A stretch of DNA of 64,000 bases from Diphasiastrum complanatum (taxonomy: Eukaryota > Streptophyta > Lycopodiopsida > Lycopodiales > Lycopodiaceae): positions 42,267,862-42,331,861 of the forward strand of contig CM055110.1 in NCBI GenBank assembly GCA_029204225.1, read 5' to 3'. Made by a program: the position numbers and the translations under genes. How positions within the stretch are numbered: the stretch's first letter is position 1; every line of letters begins with the position of its first letter. This document shows positions 12,701 to 26,500 of this stretch, one piece after another. The notes beneath the pieces were generated by a model. The model worked only from the letters and a program-made list of their open reading frames with translations, was not told where the DNA came from and made no database searches.

Positions 12701-15700
12701 AAAGGTGGTCATGTTGGAGTTCTACAGGACACTTCTTGGAGATAAGTGCATACAAAGTTTTGACACATGTGCCATATGTGGACCTTGAGATGTGACAACA
12801 TAGCCTATGATATACATTGGTTCAATTGACGATATCATCACAGCATCTTCAAGTTGAGAATGGTTAGTTTCGTGGGACTCCTCATGAACCCAAGATATGT
12901 TAACTATGCTCTATGGATGAGGTAGAAACGGGAGAGCCTAAATTTTTCAATGCCCATTGTACTATGAGATCAGAAGTCGCTATTATTGCTTATTCCAAGG
13001 CAACATCTAGCGCTCCTAGCTTCAGTACAACTTTCTCTTCTCTGCTCTGTTACTTCATAAACTTCCAAATGGATTTGCTTTGTGATTTGTGTTTGTGATA
13101 TTTCCTTTTGATCTACTGCTGGAGCACAATGTTGATTCCCATAAGTGCTTCTTGGACTCTCTTCCGATCACCAGATTCTGGAGCTTGGACTCATACTTAT
13201 TTTATAAGGGCCATTGAATAATATGTGACTTGAAGTAATATTCTGTCTAGCACGAGTTGAATGGATCTAGTTATACATGTGTTTACACCTGTTCATGCGG
13301 TTATGCTCAGAAATTGATGCATGTTTGTGTTTGCAGATAAGTGGAGAGTTGTCATATATATATTTGCCTTCCTTGCAATAAAAATGTTTCATGTCTTCTG
13401 TGGCCAAGTCTTATATAAGATTTTACAAGGAGTAAGGCTTGCAAGGTAGTCCATTTTCGTTTGTTCCTTGAACGCCATCTTGAGGATATGCTTCGATCAT
13501 GAAATATATTAAATGCAAAACTTAATATATAATGGCCATGATATTGTTCATGAGGACCCAACAATTACAATAGTGTTCAGGTTCATGCTAGAGCTTGGAA
13601 GAAAGTTATATTTCCAACCACAGTCAACTCTGAAGTTTCACAAAAGAATTGCAAGCCTAGAATCAGTGGCATACCTGTAGATGAGCTGAACGAAGATCTG
13701 CTTCACAAAAGCTACTATCTGCCAAACAAGCATCTGAAAACCGCGCAACAAAACATAAGAACCTCAATTAAGACACCTTGCAATTCGGTATTCTAAAACA
13801 AAGATAAAATATGCATGAATCAAACATTGAATTTCATACAGCAACCAAAAACTGAAATCATGATGTCACGGACTCGACTCAAAATGTTTAATGGCCATCA
13901 AATCCATAATGCTTACTCCAACCTCAGTTGTCAAAATAATCCATGCAAAATAATCTCTGCCTTTTTCGTGTGGGGATGTCAAAATGGAGTGAAACTATCT
14001 AATTTTCATCATAGCCGCATCAAGAGTTCAGAAGAGGGACTTTGACAACAATGCAGCCTCTTTCACTATCACACTTTCATTATGACAGCTCAAAAAACGT
14101 GCTTTGAAAATAATTCATAGTTTTCTTCATCTAAGAGGATCTAAAGATGCTTCAAAGTATAGCTGTAAAGAGTAGAGTTGATCATTGATCTTGTTTAATT
14201 GAACTACATTGCTTAAGTTGATACATTGAACTTAAACTTCATTGTTAGTTACAAATTATCCCTTCGATATCAGCTGGTGTCAATGAAGATATTCTATCTG
14301 TTCCAACATGCTCCCTCTCCAGTCTCAGGCTTACAGCAGCCTCATGTCCAGCCTGTTGGGCTCCAGAACTGGGGTTGCACCACCACAGGCTTTACTGCTC
14401 ACTACCCAGTTCAGCCTGCTGCTTCCCTCCCCGCTGCCATGCCTCCCCCTTCATGTGTGTTGCTGCTCCCCGTCCTAGCTTCCCCTTGGCATGTCATCGC
14501 TGTTAAAAATAATAAATGATAATGTTAGTTTCCCATTGGTTACTTTGACCCAAAAGGTTGAGACTTGTGTAACCATGGGGTAGGTTTATTATTTAGACCA
14601 TGTTAAGATAGTTTTAGTTAAGTTGGACCCAATTTTGGTCTAGTGGTAACTCGTGGGTCCAAGTAAAGTCTAATGTTAAGGGACCCTACCTTAACTTTTG
14701 AGAGTGCCCTATAAATAGTAGTGGGTTTTTGAAGGTTCTAGAACTTAGAGTTTGGAAGAGTCTAGGCCCTTGGAAGGCCTATTTATTTGTACTCATTGTT
14801 CATTTGTAATTCATTCCCTTTCAAGCATTGCTACTACTTTCTCTCTCCTTGAGGGTGCCTAACCCTCTCCCGCTTCTTCTTCTTCTTCTTCTTGTATATG
14901 GAGATTGAATGCAAGGTTACACCCCGATTCGAACCGATTCTTTCCGGTTCCAACCGACAGGTCAGGTTCGAATCGGAAAACAGTTCGAACAGAAAAAAAA
15001 AAAAAAAAATTCAAAACGTTTTTTTTGACTTTTTGGGGTTTTGTTTTTTTTTACCCTAAATCCGGTTCGAACCGAATTCCGGTTCGAACCGGGTCCGAAT
15101 GGTTCGGTTCGAACCGTGGTTCGAGGTTTGAACCGCGGTTTGATGCAACTATGATTGAATGTTAGAAGGATCTTGGCACTTTGATTTCCTACATGGTATC
15201 AGAGCCATGGATCTTCTATGCTTGATTTAGGGCGCCCTACCAAAAGAGATCGTCTTCACTTAGGGATCACAAAAATTCAGCACTTTGCTGATTTTTTGGA
15301 GTGAAGATCCGTTCAATTTTGACTCTTTTCCGTTTTGTAGGAGGCCGCCACACATCAAAGAAGATAATAGGATTTTGGGCGCCCAAAAATCAGGTTGTTG
15401 TTTGCTGGTTTTTCAGGTTGCAGGAAGGCGCCATTAATTATCTTCTTCGAGGCTACTTTTAGGTCGCCCACATCCGTGTAGGTTTATCCTACTTCCGTTG
15501 GTCCGCTGCTGCCCTATTTTTCACCTTTGCAGGAGGGCGCCCATCTACAAGCAATTTTTATCTTCTGATTTGGCTGAAAAATCAGCACCCTTGCTGATTT
15601 TACAAAGTGAAGATCCGCTTCTTTTTGCTTGTCTCTAGGTGTGGAAGAAGGCGCTAATTTTGTGATGATCCGATCACATTCCGAGGCTGAAAATTAGACA

Positions 15701-18700
15701 GCATTTGTAGGGTGTTTGCAACAGCCCTATCCGTGTGTGTATTCTTCACACTTTTTGGCAAAAAAAAAGGGTTATGGAAAATGCTTTGTTAGAGGCTAAC
15801 CTAATTCTTTGCTTGCTGATTTTTAATGCAATTTCAGGCTGAAATTTTCAGCACACAAGGCTTGTAGGAGGGCGAGTTCCTACATCCATCTAATGTGTGG
15901 TTTCGACACATTCCGGTGCTGATTTTTCAGATTTGATACTTGTTGGTTTTTGTGTCTTTTAGGGCACATTTAGGGTTTGAAAAAGTTTATCTTCTTGGCT
16001 GGTTCTTATGGCAAGAGATTTGGGAGCAATTCGTACTTGTTCGGGCGAATATGTTGGATGACACCAACTATTCTTCATGGAGTTGCAAGCTGAGGTTTGG
16101 CATCAACGTGATGATCAAGCTTTTTCATTGGTTGATCATTGTCTTTCTACAAGTACAAGTTTGCATCAGAATGTTGGTATGGTAGAGCATTCTTCTTCTC
16201 TTGAGCCATTCGTTGCAAATGATGGATGCATTAGTGAAGAACTTTATGAGCAAGCTTCTCAAGTTAATGTTTTAGAAAGGGCTAAAATCAAGCATTTTTT
16301 GAAGCCATTTTGTACTAATGGAGGGGAAAAAATCATGTCAATTAGTACATTGGTTCAAAGTGGTGTGTTGCTGGATTTTTTGGGTGTTCAAAGTGGCAAG
16401 CTGCTGGTGTTTTTCTTGAAGATGGTGGACAGCAGATTCAGCCATGATAAATTGATCATTTTCAGCCTATGTTACATCGTGAGCATCCTATTATGCATCG
16501 TAAGGTTTTTGGACAGCAAGGTCCACATTTAGAACACTTTGAAGCAAAGTGTTGGTGATTTTGTGGCTGTTGGACAGCCTACTACAATCTCTTGTTGGCT
16601 GTCCGAGTCTTTGCGGGATAGCAAAGCATCTTTTTACCTTGGAGGAAACACACATGTCTCACCAAAATCAGTACCTTATGCTGATTTTCTTGTTTTGATG
16701 CTTACTTCTTATGACGACGGTGTTGCCTTACCTGTGTTGGTGAGCAGATCATTGATAGTAAGATTCAAGAGGATGTGATGGTAAAAGAGTATCATAATCT
16801 TTTTTATGTTTCTTGTGGTAAGAAGACTTATGGAATCATGTGGGAATCATTGATGGATTGCACATCCATATTTCGGCTTGTGGCTGGTTTTTTGGTTACC
16901 TACTTTGGATGGAGCATGCTTGTCTTCACTCTTCAACTTGATGCTACCGCACTTCATATTCTACATCTCTTTTACATCGCGCATGATTGGGGCTGAGATT
17001 TCGGCTACTTCGACTACTTCGAGTTGGAGTTTTTTTTTGGCTACAAGAAGTTTTGGGCAGCAAGCAACATTTTGCATTTTGTTGCAATTTTTCCATTAAA
17101 CTTCATGTCATGTTATGTTTTTTACATTATCATTTAAGGAGGGTGTTAGAAATAATAAATGATAATGTTAGTTTCCCATTGGTTACTTTGACCCAAAAGG
17201 TTGAGACTTGTGTAACCATGGGGTAGGTTTATTACTTAGACCCTTAAGATAGTTTTAGTTAAGTTGGACCCAATTTTGGTCTAGTGGTAGCTCGTGGGTC
17301 CAAGTAAAGTCTAATTATGTTAAGGGACCCTATCTTGACTTTTGGGAGTGCCCTATAATTAGTAGTGGGTTTTGGAAGGTTCTAGAACTTAGAGTTTGGA
17401 AGAGTCTAGGCCCTTGGAAGGCCTATCTATATGTATTGGTTGTTCATTTGTAATTCATTCCCTTTCAAGCATTGCTACTACTTTCTCTCTCCTTGAGGGC
17501 GCCTAACCCTCTCCTTCTTCTTCTTCTTCTTGTATATGGAGATTGAATGTTAGAAGGATCTTGGCACTTTGATTTCCTACAATCGCCCTTCTATGGGTCT
17601 GCCTGAGCTGGCTGCACCCTTTCCTATAGCTAACGACCATGCAGATGCAGCTGCAATTTGGGTTATAGTTGCAGTCTAGTACTTGTTTTTCCATTTAATG
17701 TTCTCTTTTCTTCATCCTATTCTCGTCCATACTTTTATTTCATATTATCATTTAGTAGTATGTAGCATCTTGTAATATTCTCTTTGACCTTTTTGTACTT
17801 TCATGTAGATGAATCCTAATTGCAGATCAAAATGTTTGGCTGCACTATGTAAGGCAGGGTGCTATGGGCTAGACATCTAGCTTGTAGTATATTTGATTTG
17901 GCACATTCTACAAGCACCTTTGACATTTTTGTTATGCTTCTTGGTTTCCAAGGGGAGGCTCGAACCTGAGACCAAAGAAACTTTGGATGTCAAGCTAACC
18001 AACTGAGCCAACCCGTTGGGCTGACATTTTTGTTATGGCATTGGTTAGTCATAAAGGTATTTTTGATGTATACCATTATTCAACTTGCCTATCTTTTCAG
18101 CTATGAAATTTCCTCTTTCAACGTTCATTGGCTAAGGTGCCATATATTACGTGTATTGTGCAAAACGGTGGGCTGAAAAGTGCTTGGCCCAAATGAGGTT
18201 ATAGAATGCAACAAATCTCATGAATCTGATGAAGAAAAATTAGAGCTTTGTGGTTCTAAGAGGAGAGAGGTGATGCCGCCAAGAAAAACCTCTTTCCCAT
18301 TCTGAAAAGTTGACTGAGTGGAGACAAACAAGATTTGCTTGTGCACACCAACTGTGCAGGACTAGAGAAAATGAGAAGCCTTAGGTGTGTTGCATATTCA
18401 TTGGACCAAAAATGAGCAAGGTGCACAGGTAAGCCGGTAGTTTCATACTCCTATCTCCGGAGCGGGTTCAGGTCAAAACCCAGCCCCCCGAGCTGAAAGT
18501 CTTAGATTTTGTTTTGGGTCAAGGCAATCGCTTCGATTTTCCAAAGGCCTACAACTCATTCAAGAGATTCCAGTTCCCATGATGTAGCCCAAAGCTTTTT
18601 AGGGCATTGAGGAATTTCCTGCAAAACGAAGAGAGAAAGTTGTGGCTAGGCATGATAAAATGTAGGCTATTACTCAATCATTGCAAAAAAAGCTACTTAT

Positions 18701-21700
18701 GATAACGTCAGCTCTTGTTACTGTGTCTCAAGTTCATCCTGTCATTCCATCACATCATTCATCCCAAATATTGGATGCCTAGCTTGTTACCTCTTATGTA
18801 CTTAAAATCTCACTCTGCATTTTGAATCTTATGGTGTGTTCAATGTTCTATAAAATGGCTCGAAAATGCCAAAGCCCAATACACAGTTATTTCCTTTTTG
18901 TAAGTTCTTACTTCCTTATATCCTCAGTTTATATTTTGTTTCTGATGTAAAACATAGGTCTGTTTCCTTGTATCTTCATGTAAGACTCTGCTCATTCCAT
19001 AATAATGGTCATTCGGTATCAAGTGCCCTTCTACTTGCTTCACATATATGTCCTCTGAGACATTCTTTTCTATAAATGCATTTCCACATTGGTATTTGTG
19101 GACAAGATATGTATGTGCTGTTGCTTATTTCTCAGCTGGTTTTGAGAGCACCTCCTTTACAGACACGGTTGGAATCTTGCTACCTCTTTAACAACAGCCC
19201 TTCTAGGTACTTGACCTTGATTTTGCAATTATTCCATATCCAATTTTGTATCACCCAGACTAAAAGTAGAGTGACGGTTGTTTCATACATGATGATATCC
19301 TATACATCATTTGGCAATAGACTCATGGGTGGGAGCACAGACTGTTACATAAAGCTTCCAATTTGCTAGGAGTGACTAATTTTACTAAGGTTAACTTGGC
19401 AATCTTCGATGTTTGACATACTTCATGCATGCTCTTCCTACTCAAGCTGAAAAGCCTTTCATCACCATTGTTGCATTGATTTGATTCTACATCCATGTAC
19501 CTTGCATGTTTGCACTTTGAAGGTTTGCACCAGCAAGCATTGATCCACGTAGGCACGCACCTATGAACACAGACCTGTTCAACCAAACAAGAGAAGGTTT
19601 AAAGTTTCAAAAGAGTCAAACAGTAAATGAAACAAACAACACAAAACAACTACATAGTAGCTAGCTGCCAGACGTTAGTCCAATCACTAGCCTAAGAGAA
19701 GAAGTAATTTTCATCTAAACTCAAGGCACACACTACTTGATTTGTGGCAGCCCAGATTATACCAACAGTTTTAGCATCAAGCTACATTTCTCCTTGCAGT
19801 TCACATCGTTTGAATCAAATTTCATGATGCCTAGCAAGAGCTAGCCCTACTTGATTAACACCCATAAGTATATGAATAAAAAAAATTTCACATCAGTTTT
19901 CATTTGTTTATGCGTAGACAGACATCAGAGTTTCTCTTGTCTCTCCCAAGTTAAAGAGGAACTCAGCTATAACCATAGTTGCCTGTTCCCAAACAACATT
20001 CTAAATATGTTCCATTTTGGGAAGTGAACATGCATTTTTTATCAAACACAAACTTTGAAATTGATGAAAACTAGGGAATGACATTGGGCTGCCTTCTATT
20101 TGGCTGCCTTAAAAGACTGTTTAAGTAGCACATATGGTGATAGGGAAATATCAATCAAAAAGACAAAATCAAATCCATCGTCTAAATGACAAATAATTGC
20201 AATATCATGGAAAACAACGTCCATCGCGTAGCAATGAGTTCCTTATTGATGATGATTATACATAATTTGCAAATGGATAAATAAGTTGCTGAACAATGGC
20301 ATTGGCTCCCAAAGGGATGCTTTAGGAAGTAGCAGTACATATTATTAGCCCCAAAGGTTATCATCGTGTTTGAGTCCAAGGTGCTATGATTAGGAGCAAG
20401 TGGAGGCTTCTCAAGATTTTTAACCTGATTATTTTGTGCAAGCTTGTCCTTATTGGGTCCCCACAATGACATAAATGCTGCCTGCATGCTGAATGGAAAT
20501 TAAATGGCGCATTTTAATTAACTTGTCCAGTGTATTCCGTTTGATGTTGCAATTAGAACTCAAAAATTAGTAATACTTTACATTCAGTACATAAGGACCC
20601 TGTTCTATTCTGAAACAAAAAGTTTGGAACAACTATCTATGGCTATAACAATGAAAAAGAACAACTAAAACAATAGACAGGTTAGTAGGCAATCCGACAA
20701 AGGCACACTACCATGGAGTGTTTTGGCAAAGGAGCTCTCAAGAACAACGATCATGAACCACCAAAAATGAATGGAGCAATGCATATCAATACAGCTGGGG
20801 TTTCCCTTAGGTCAGGGCAAGGGGGGACCTCCGGCCTACCAAAAGGTCACAAAGCCCTGAAAAGATGTCATGTCCCAGCCAAACGGCTCAAATGTGAGTT
20901 CATAAGCTGGGTATAAGCTAATTTCTAGATTCTCATAACTCATATTGACGAGCTGTAAAGTGCGCTGAGACCAACTCACAGTAGAAACACCAAAACTGCA
21001 AGAATTTTCAGTAAGAGATGACAAAAGAGATGGAGGTAAATAGAACTAAAAAGTGGATCTAGATTCTATAGTATGTTGAGTTCTATGTATCATCTTCAGA
21101 AGACCATCCCTGTAGAAAGAACAAAAATCCAAAATCTACAATATGTTGCAAAAAAAGTATGGAAAAAATGAAAAAAAATTGACATCTCAAAAAATGTGAC
21201 CAGATACAAAGTGATGCCAAATAGTGGCCCGTCTGCACATTGCAAAAGTTACAAAGTCAAAGAAAAACTTGGGGGCTTCAGAGCCCATGGCACTGTGCAT
21301 AAATGGCCTATCAATCACACATTTGATTACTACAATAAGCTCTCATGTTATGACAATGCTGAGATGTACTATCTGACATAAAGAAAGTGCAGAAACTTTC
21401 TTTTGGTGAGTGAAATCAGAAAATACTTAAAAGCACACACTTTGATGCATATCATTGCTGTGCAAATAACGGAAATGGTTTGTCTATGTTAAATGCTAGG
21501 GCTATCACATGACATTTCTTTTAATTACCAAATTTCATTCAACTATGAAACATGGGAAGTAGTTCATATTGACTTGATAAAACACCAAGATTTGAAAAAC
21601 TTTCAGTTCCCTTTTTTAAAATCAATCAAGTACTTCAAATTTTAAAGAAAACCATGTATTTGCATCATGTGCATACTGTGGACTCAACTGAATCAAGTTT

Positions 21701-22639
21701 CCTTACTCGCGAAGGCATGCATTGTGAAAATTTGCACCATCTGCTTCTGAATCCTGAAAAAAAAAACCAACTGACTTTCATTGAAGAGAATGACAGACAT
21801 GCTTTACACCAAAACAATATCGATTGTGTGGCTTCTTGAACCTAGGTGCAAGAACAGGTGAACTAACAAGAGACAAGTACTCATAAACATTCTTATCACA
21901 ACTGGTAGGACCAATGAGCCACTATTTGACTCTGAGGAATGGAGTACTATGCCTTGCATTTCAAATAATTCTTTCTTCAGAAAAGCAACATAGGCGAATC
22001 AACCACATTTATCATATCAATCTTATGCCTCGAAGAGGCTACATTAAGTATTTGTGCGTGGCTCCATCTTCAATCTTGTGAATATGAACATAAACCTATA
22101 TATGGAGCTCAGTTTTCATTCTAAATTTTCTTCAGGAATGTTGAAATTTTTTTAACAAGATAGAATGTAATACGTCAAGAAAATTTCTCAAAAAGCTCTA
22201 AAAGGTGGATATCCATAAGTTTAAAGCTCAACAACCAAGTGAATATCTGTAAGTTTAAACCTCAAGCACTAAGGCAATTAATCTAGAAAACAATGAAAAT
22301 ACAAGGATCCCGGTGCTAGAGAAGTTGCATGTGGTTCCATACATGAATATTATTGCTAAAAGAAAGTAGCATGCGTGCTAAAGCACTTCCTAGTTCCATA
22401 TATATATATATCAGACATGAGGGTCCGGGCCGAAGTGCCCGACGCCCGGACCCGGACGCGTCCGAGACGCGGGGTCGGACGCATCCATATTTTTTTTTTT
22501 TAAGGGCTGGACGCGTCCAGCATCCGGACGCGGACACGTCCGAGGCCCAAAACGCATCCACGCGGGCCCTGCAGACAGTCCGAAGAACCCGAGACAGAAA
22601 GAGGGCGGAAGAGGGAGAGAGAGAGAGAGTGGGAGAGGC

Positions 22640-22681
<42 letters not shown>

Positions 22682-22940
22682 TGTGTGTGTGAAAATTGTG
22701 TGTGTGTGAAAAGATATTGTTGATTTGTGTGCATACAGTTGTGTGTGTGTGGTGATCTGTCTGTGAGAGAGAGAGAGGAAGAGACAGAGAGTGTGAGGGA
22801 CGGAGAGAAAGAGGATTTGTGTGTGTGCACAGTGTGTGTGTGTGAGTTTAGGATTTAGATTTAAGGGTGCTTGGGTTTGGGGTTTAGGGTTTGGGGTTCA
22901 GGGTTTAGGGTGGGAGAGAGAGCTTGGATTTTTGTGCTTC

Positions 22941-22975
<35 letters not shown>

Positions 22976-22976
22976 T

Positions 22977-23029
<53 letters not shown>

Positions 23030-26000
23030 TGGCTGCTCGTCCCATTTGGGATGAGGTGGAGGTGATGCCCGACAAAAAGTGGCGTTGCCCTTTTTGTCGA
23101 AAGCAGTTCACAGGGAACGCCTCTCGGGTTCGAGCACATTTGGGGGGGGTGCGAGTCCAACCCACGGGGGGACACTACGGGATCGGCGTTTGTATGGTCA
23201 TCCCTGCTGCGGAGAGGGCTCGCATTATCGAGACATATTCTGAGCCAGTTGCTGAGCCCGGCGAGCCGTCCACAGATGTCGCAGACTATATTTCTACTGG
23301 TGCACCCACTGCCACCGCCCCTGCCACTGGTACACCCACCGCCCCCACCATCGCATCTGCACCCGCCACCGCCGTTGCATCCGCACCCGCCCTCGCCTCC
23401 ATCAGTACTACCCATGGATCCACAGCCTCCACTGCTGCACCTACGCCTCTACCATCACCGTCAGATCTGCACGGCCCGTCCACATCCTTCGCTTCCGCAC
23501 CTGCACCTATGCCACCACCTCCAGATCCGCATCCTCCCAGCCATCCACATCCCGAGGCACCAGACAGATGTCCATGCCGGGATCTTTTAGAGAGGGGCAG
23601 CACAGAGAGGCCACCAAGACCATAGCACAGATGTTCTATGACCTGAACCTCCCCTTTATCATGGCATCATCCCGCATCTTTCGAGAGGCTATCTCGAAAG
23701 TTGCAGTCTGCGGGCCCTGCTACACACCACCCATAGCCGACGCACCACCCAGGACCGGGTTGCATCAGTCAGAGAGAGACTGGCCGCACTGCGAGGCTTG
23801 GGATAGATATGGCTGTTCCATCATGGCTGATGGGTGGACTGATTGTCACAGACGTCCACTCATCAACGTGATTGTTTCCAGTTGTTACGGTTCCATGTTC
23901 TTGCGCAGCATCGACGCCTCCGGGGCAGGGAGAGTGCATTCGGCCGAGTACATTTACGGCATCATTCGCGCGGCGATCGAGGAGGTCGGACCACATCGCG
24001 TTGTCCAGGTATAATATTCTTTCATTAGTTGCTTGCTCATTTGCTGCTTGATGTTGATACAATAGTTCTGCGTAGTTTTCGATTGATTGCAATATGTTCC
24101 GAGCTGTGAACTGATCGTGTGAACGTATCGCGAAAGGTTGTGACGGACAATGCGTCCAACTGCCGCGGTATGGGGGAGCTTCTTATGGCAGACTACCCCT
24201 CCATTGAGTGGACTCCATGTGCCGCACACTCACTGGACCTCCTCCTGCATTCCATCGGGCGCCTGCCTTGGGTCAGTGACATTCTCACGAGGGCACTTGC
24301 GGTTGTGGACTTCGTCACACACAAGCGCCGCATGACGGCCCTTTTCCTCACATTCAGCAGGTAAGCTTCGTTCAAGATGCTCCTTGTTTTTGCTCGTTTC
24401 ATGTGTGCCTCTCATTCTGTTTGTCAATGCAGGCTCGACTTGAAGAAGCCCGCTCGCACCCGCTTCGCCTACCAGTTCATCATGCTTGAGCGGCTACACA
24501 AGCTCAAGGGTGAATTACGGCACATGGCCACTTCGGCAGAGTTCACCGCCATGGATCTGTCCACGACCCCAGAGGGCTTGGCCTTCCACGAGATCCTCTT
24601 CATGGAGCCTTTCTGGGTGGATATGCAGCAGCTGATGGACGTCACGCGCCCCATCTACTCTATTCTGAGGCTCGTTGATCGCGAGGGGTGCACGATGGGT
24701 CTCATTTACGAGTTCATGGACCGCATAGGCGAGTCTCTCCAGCGTTCTAGGCTGGACCCTGCCAGGTATAACTTTTTTCCGTCTCACCATCATTACTTCC
24801 ATTTCGCACTGTTTCGTCTTGCTGCCGCAACACGATGGTATGTAACTGTTGCCTCCACGTGGTTTGGTTCACAGGTTGGAGCCTATCAGGCGCTTGTGGC
24901 AGCGGCGATGGGATAAGTTTCATCGGCCCATTCACAGTGTGGCCCACATACTACATCCGCTGTTTCAGAGCGAGAGGCAGTACGACGATGCAGAGCTACA
25001 TGCGGACTGGTTCGCATACATCCACCTCCTCAGCAGCGACACTGGGTTCCGCAGCAAGCTCGAGGTGCAGAGACTTGGTTACAGGTAAACTCTTGATCTA
25101 TCGTACGCTGTCGTTCGTTAAATTTCCCTGCGCGGGCTCAAGTGTACTCAAGCATATCGTTGCTCAACTGCAGGCACTCTCTGGGGCTGTTCGGCGAGGA
25201 CCGTGCACGTGTCCGAGAGAACATGCTCTTGCCTGTATCATGGTGGGAGAGCTACGGCGCCGAACAGCCAGACTTGAGGACGCTCGCGCTCCGAGTCCTT
25301 TCACAGGTATTTTGTCTTATCTCATTCATCCAACCAGTTTTCACATTTTCTCTACAAGGTCGGTACTCACTCGAGTTGTTGCCAATTAATGCAGGACTGT
25401 TCTGCTTGCGTGTGCGAGCGGAACTGGTCAGCGTTCAGCCTTGTTCACACAAACAGGCGGAACCATCTGACGACGGAGCGGTGCAATGACCTAGTGTACT
25501 GCAACACCAACACCAAAGTGGTTCGACGCATCACAGAGAGCATGAGGGCAGGAGGCGCACGCGCCCTACTGCTGCAGGTATATTTCGTTGCTCTGTCGTT
25601 TTGCTTTTGTATTGGTTTGAGACATTCAGTGTAATGCCCTCACGGTTGCTTCGGCTATTCTCACGAATGATTGACTTGTGCAGGTCAATCCCAATGAGTG
25701 CCTGGTTGCAGCAGCAGATCATGAGCCAGAGCCAGAGGTTGATCCAGACGATGCCGCTCGGCGTGCTCTGCGGGGTGAGCCCGAGGATGATGTCGATGCC
25801 GATGAGACCACCACCCTCCTTGCTGACGTTCCTTTGCCCTCCTCTGATGATGAGCCCACATATGATTCAGACGAGACGGTCGACCTAGCAGGGGATTGTC
25901 CACGTGCCCCACCCAGTACCCCCGCATCACGCCCCCTTTCAGATGATGGCTGGTCAGAGTTTGCGAGGGAGATAGAGGATGTTGCCCAGAGACAGATAGC

Positions 26001-26451
26001 GCAGAGACGACTCAGAGCATCACAGACAAGCAGTTCCTCCCAGAGACCCCCCCGTGGCAGAGGGAGACCCCCAGGCAGGAGTGTACCACAGAGGGTTCCT
26101 TCCGACAGACCCAGAGGCAAGCCATCCAAGAGGGGACGCACTGATGATTTTTCTAGTCGTCTCTTGGCAGGCGTTGGCCTAGACTTGGAGGAGTCCCAGA
26201 TGCCTCCAGACTCCCAGCCAGACTTTGTATTTGACACCCCTGCAGATGCATCTGGCACGCAGAGGGATGATTTTTTTAGCACAGACTTGTAGATATGATA
26301 CACATTTTAGCATCATGTACAGTGGCATCAGATGAGATGTATATATTTTTTTGCAGTCTATTTGTGTCATGGCTAATTTATCGTGGTTGCTTACAAATGG
26401 TTAGCTCTGTGAAGTTTGAATGGTTAGTCAGAAATGGTTTGCACCGTGCAA

Positions 26452-26500
<49 letters not shown>

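Larger units (their letters stand above)
14496..17586 (+). mobile_element. Non-autonomous LTR retrotransposon with exact 5-bp target duplication
   Basis: The element runs 14501-17581, flanked by ATCGC at 14496-14500 and 17582-17586. LTRs begin TGTTA and end CTACA. A primer site TGGTATCAGAGC (initiator-Met tRNA type) starts right after the 5' LTR, and a purine tract AAGGAGGG lies directly before the 3' LTR. The 1.95-kb interior has no protease, integrase or RT. One frame near 16046-16110 reads MLDDTNYSSWSCKLRF, like a copia gag start. It therefore depends on another element's proteins. It sits in intron 7, antisense to the host gene. Confidence 0.95.

Noticed and set aside
17937-18021. Possible tRNA gene on the minus strand
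   Set aside because: A and B boxes are present, but no acceptor-stem pairing is visible and a 16-bp target duplication flanks it, so it was called a SINE.
18430-18520. Second tRNA-like patch
   Set aside because: GGTTCAGG does not fit the B-box consensus well and no flanking duplication was seen.
22861-23415. 184-codon minus-strand frame (Gly/Ser/Leu-rich)
   Set aside because: Produced by GA and CA/CC repeats and the opposite strand of the BED-finger exon.
25719-26303. 194-codon minus-strand frame opposite the transposase tail
   Set aside because: Shadow of the Arg/Pro/Asp-rich GC-rich last exon; no domain.
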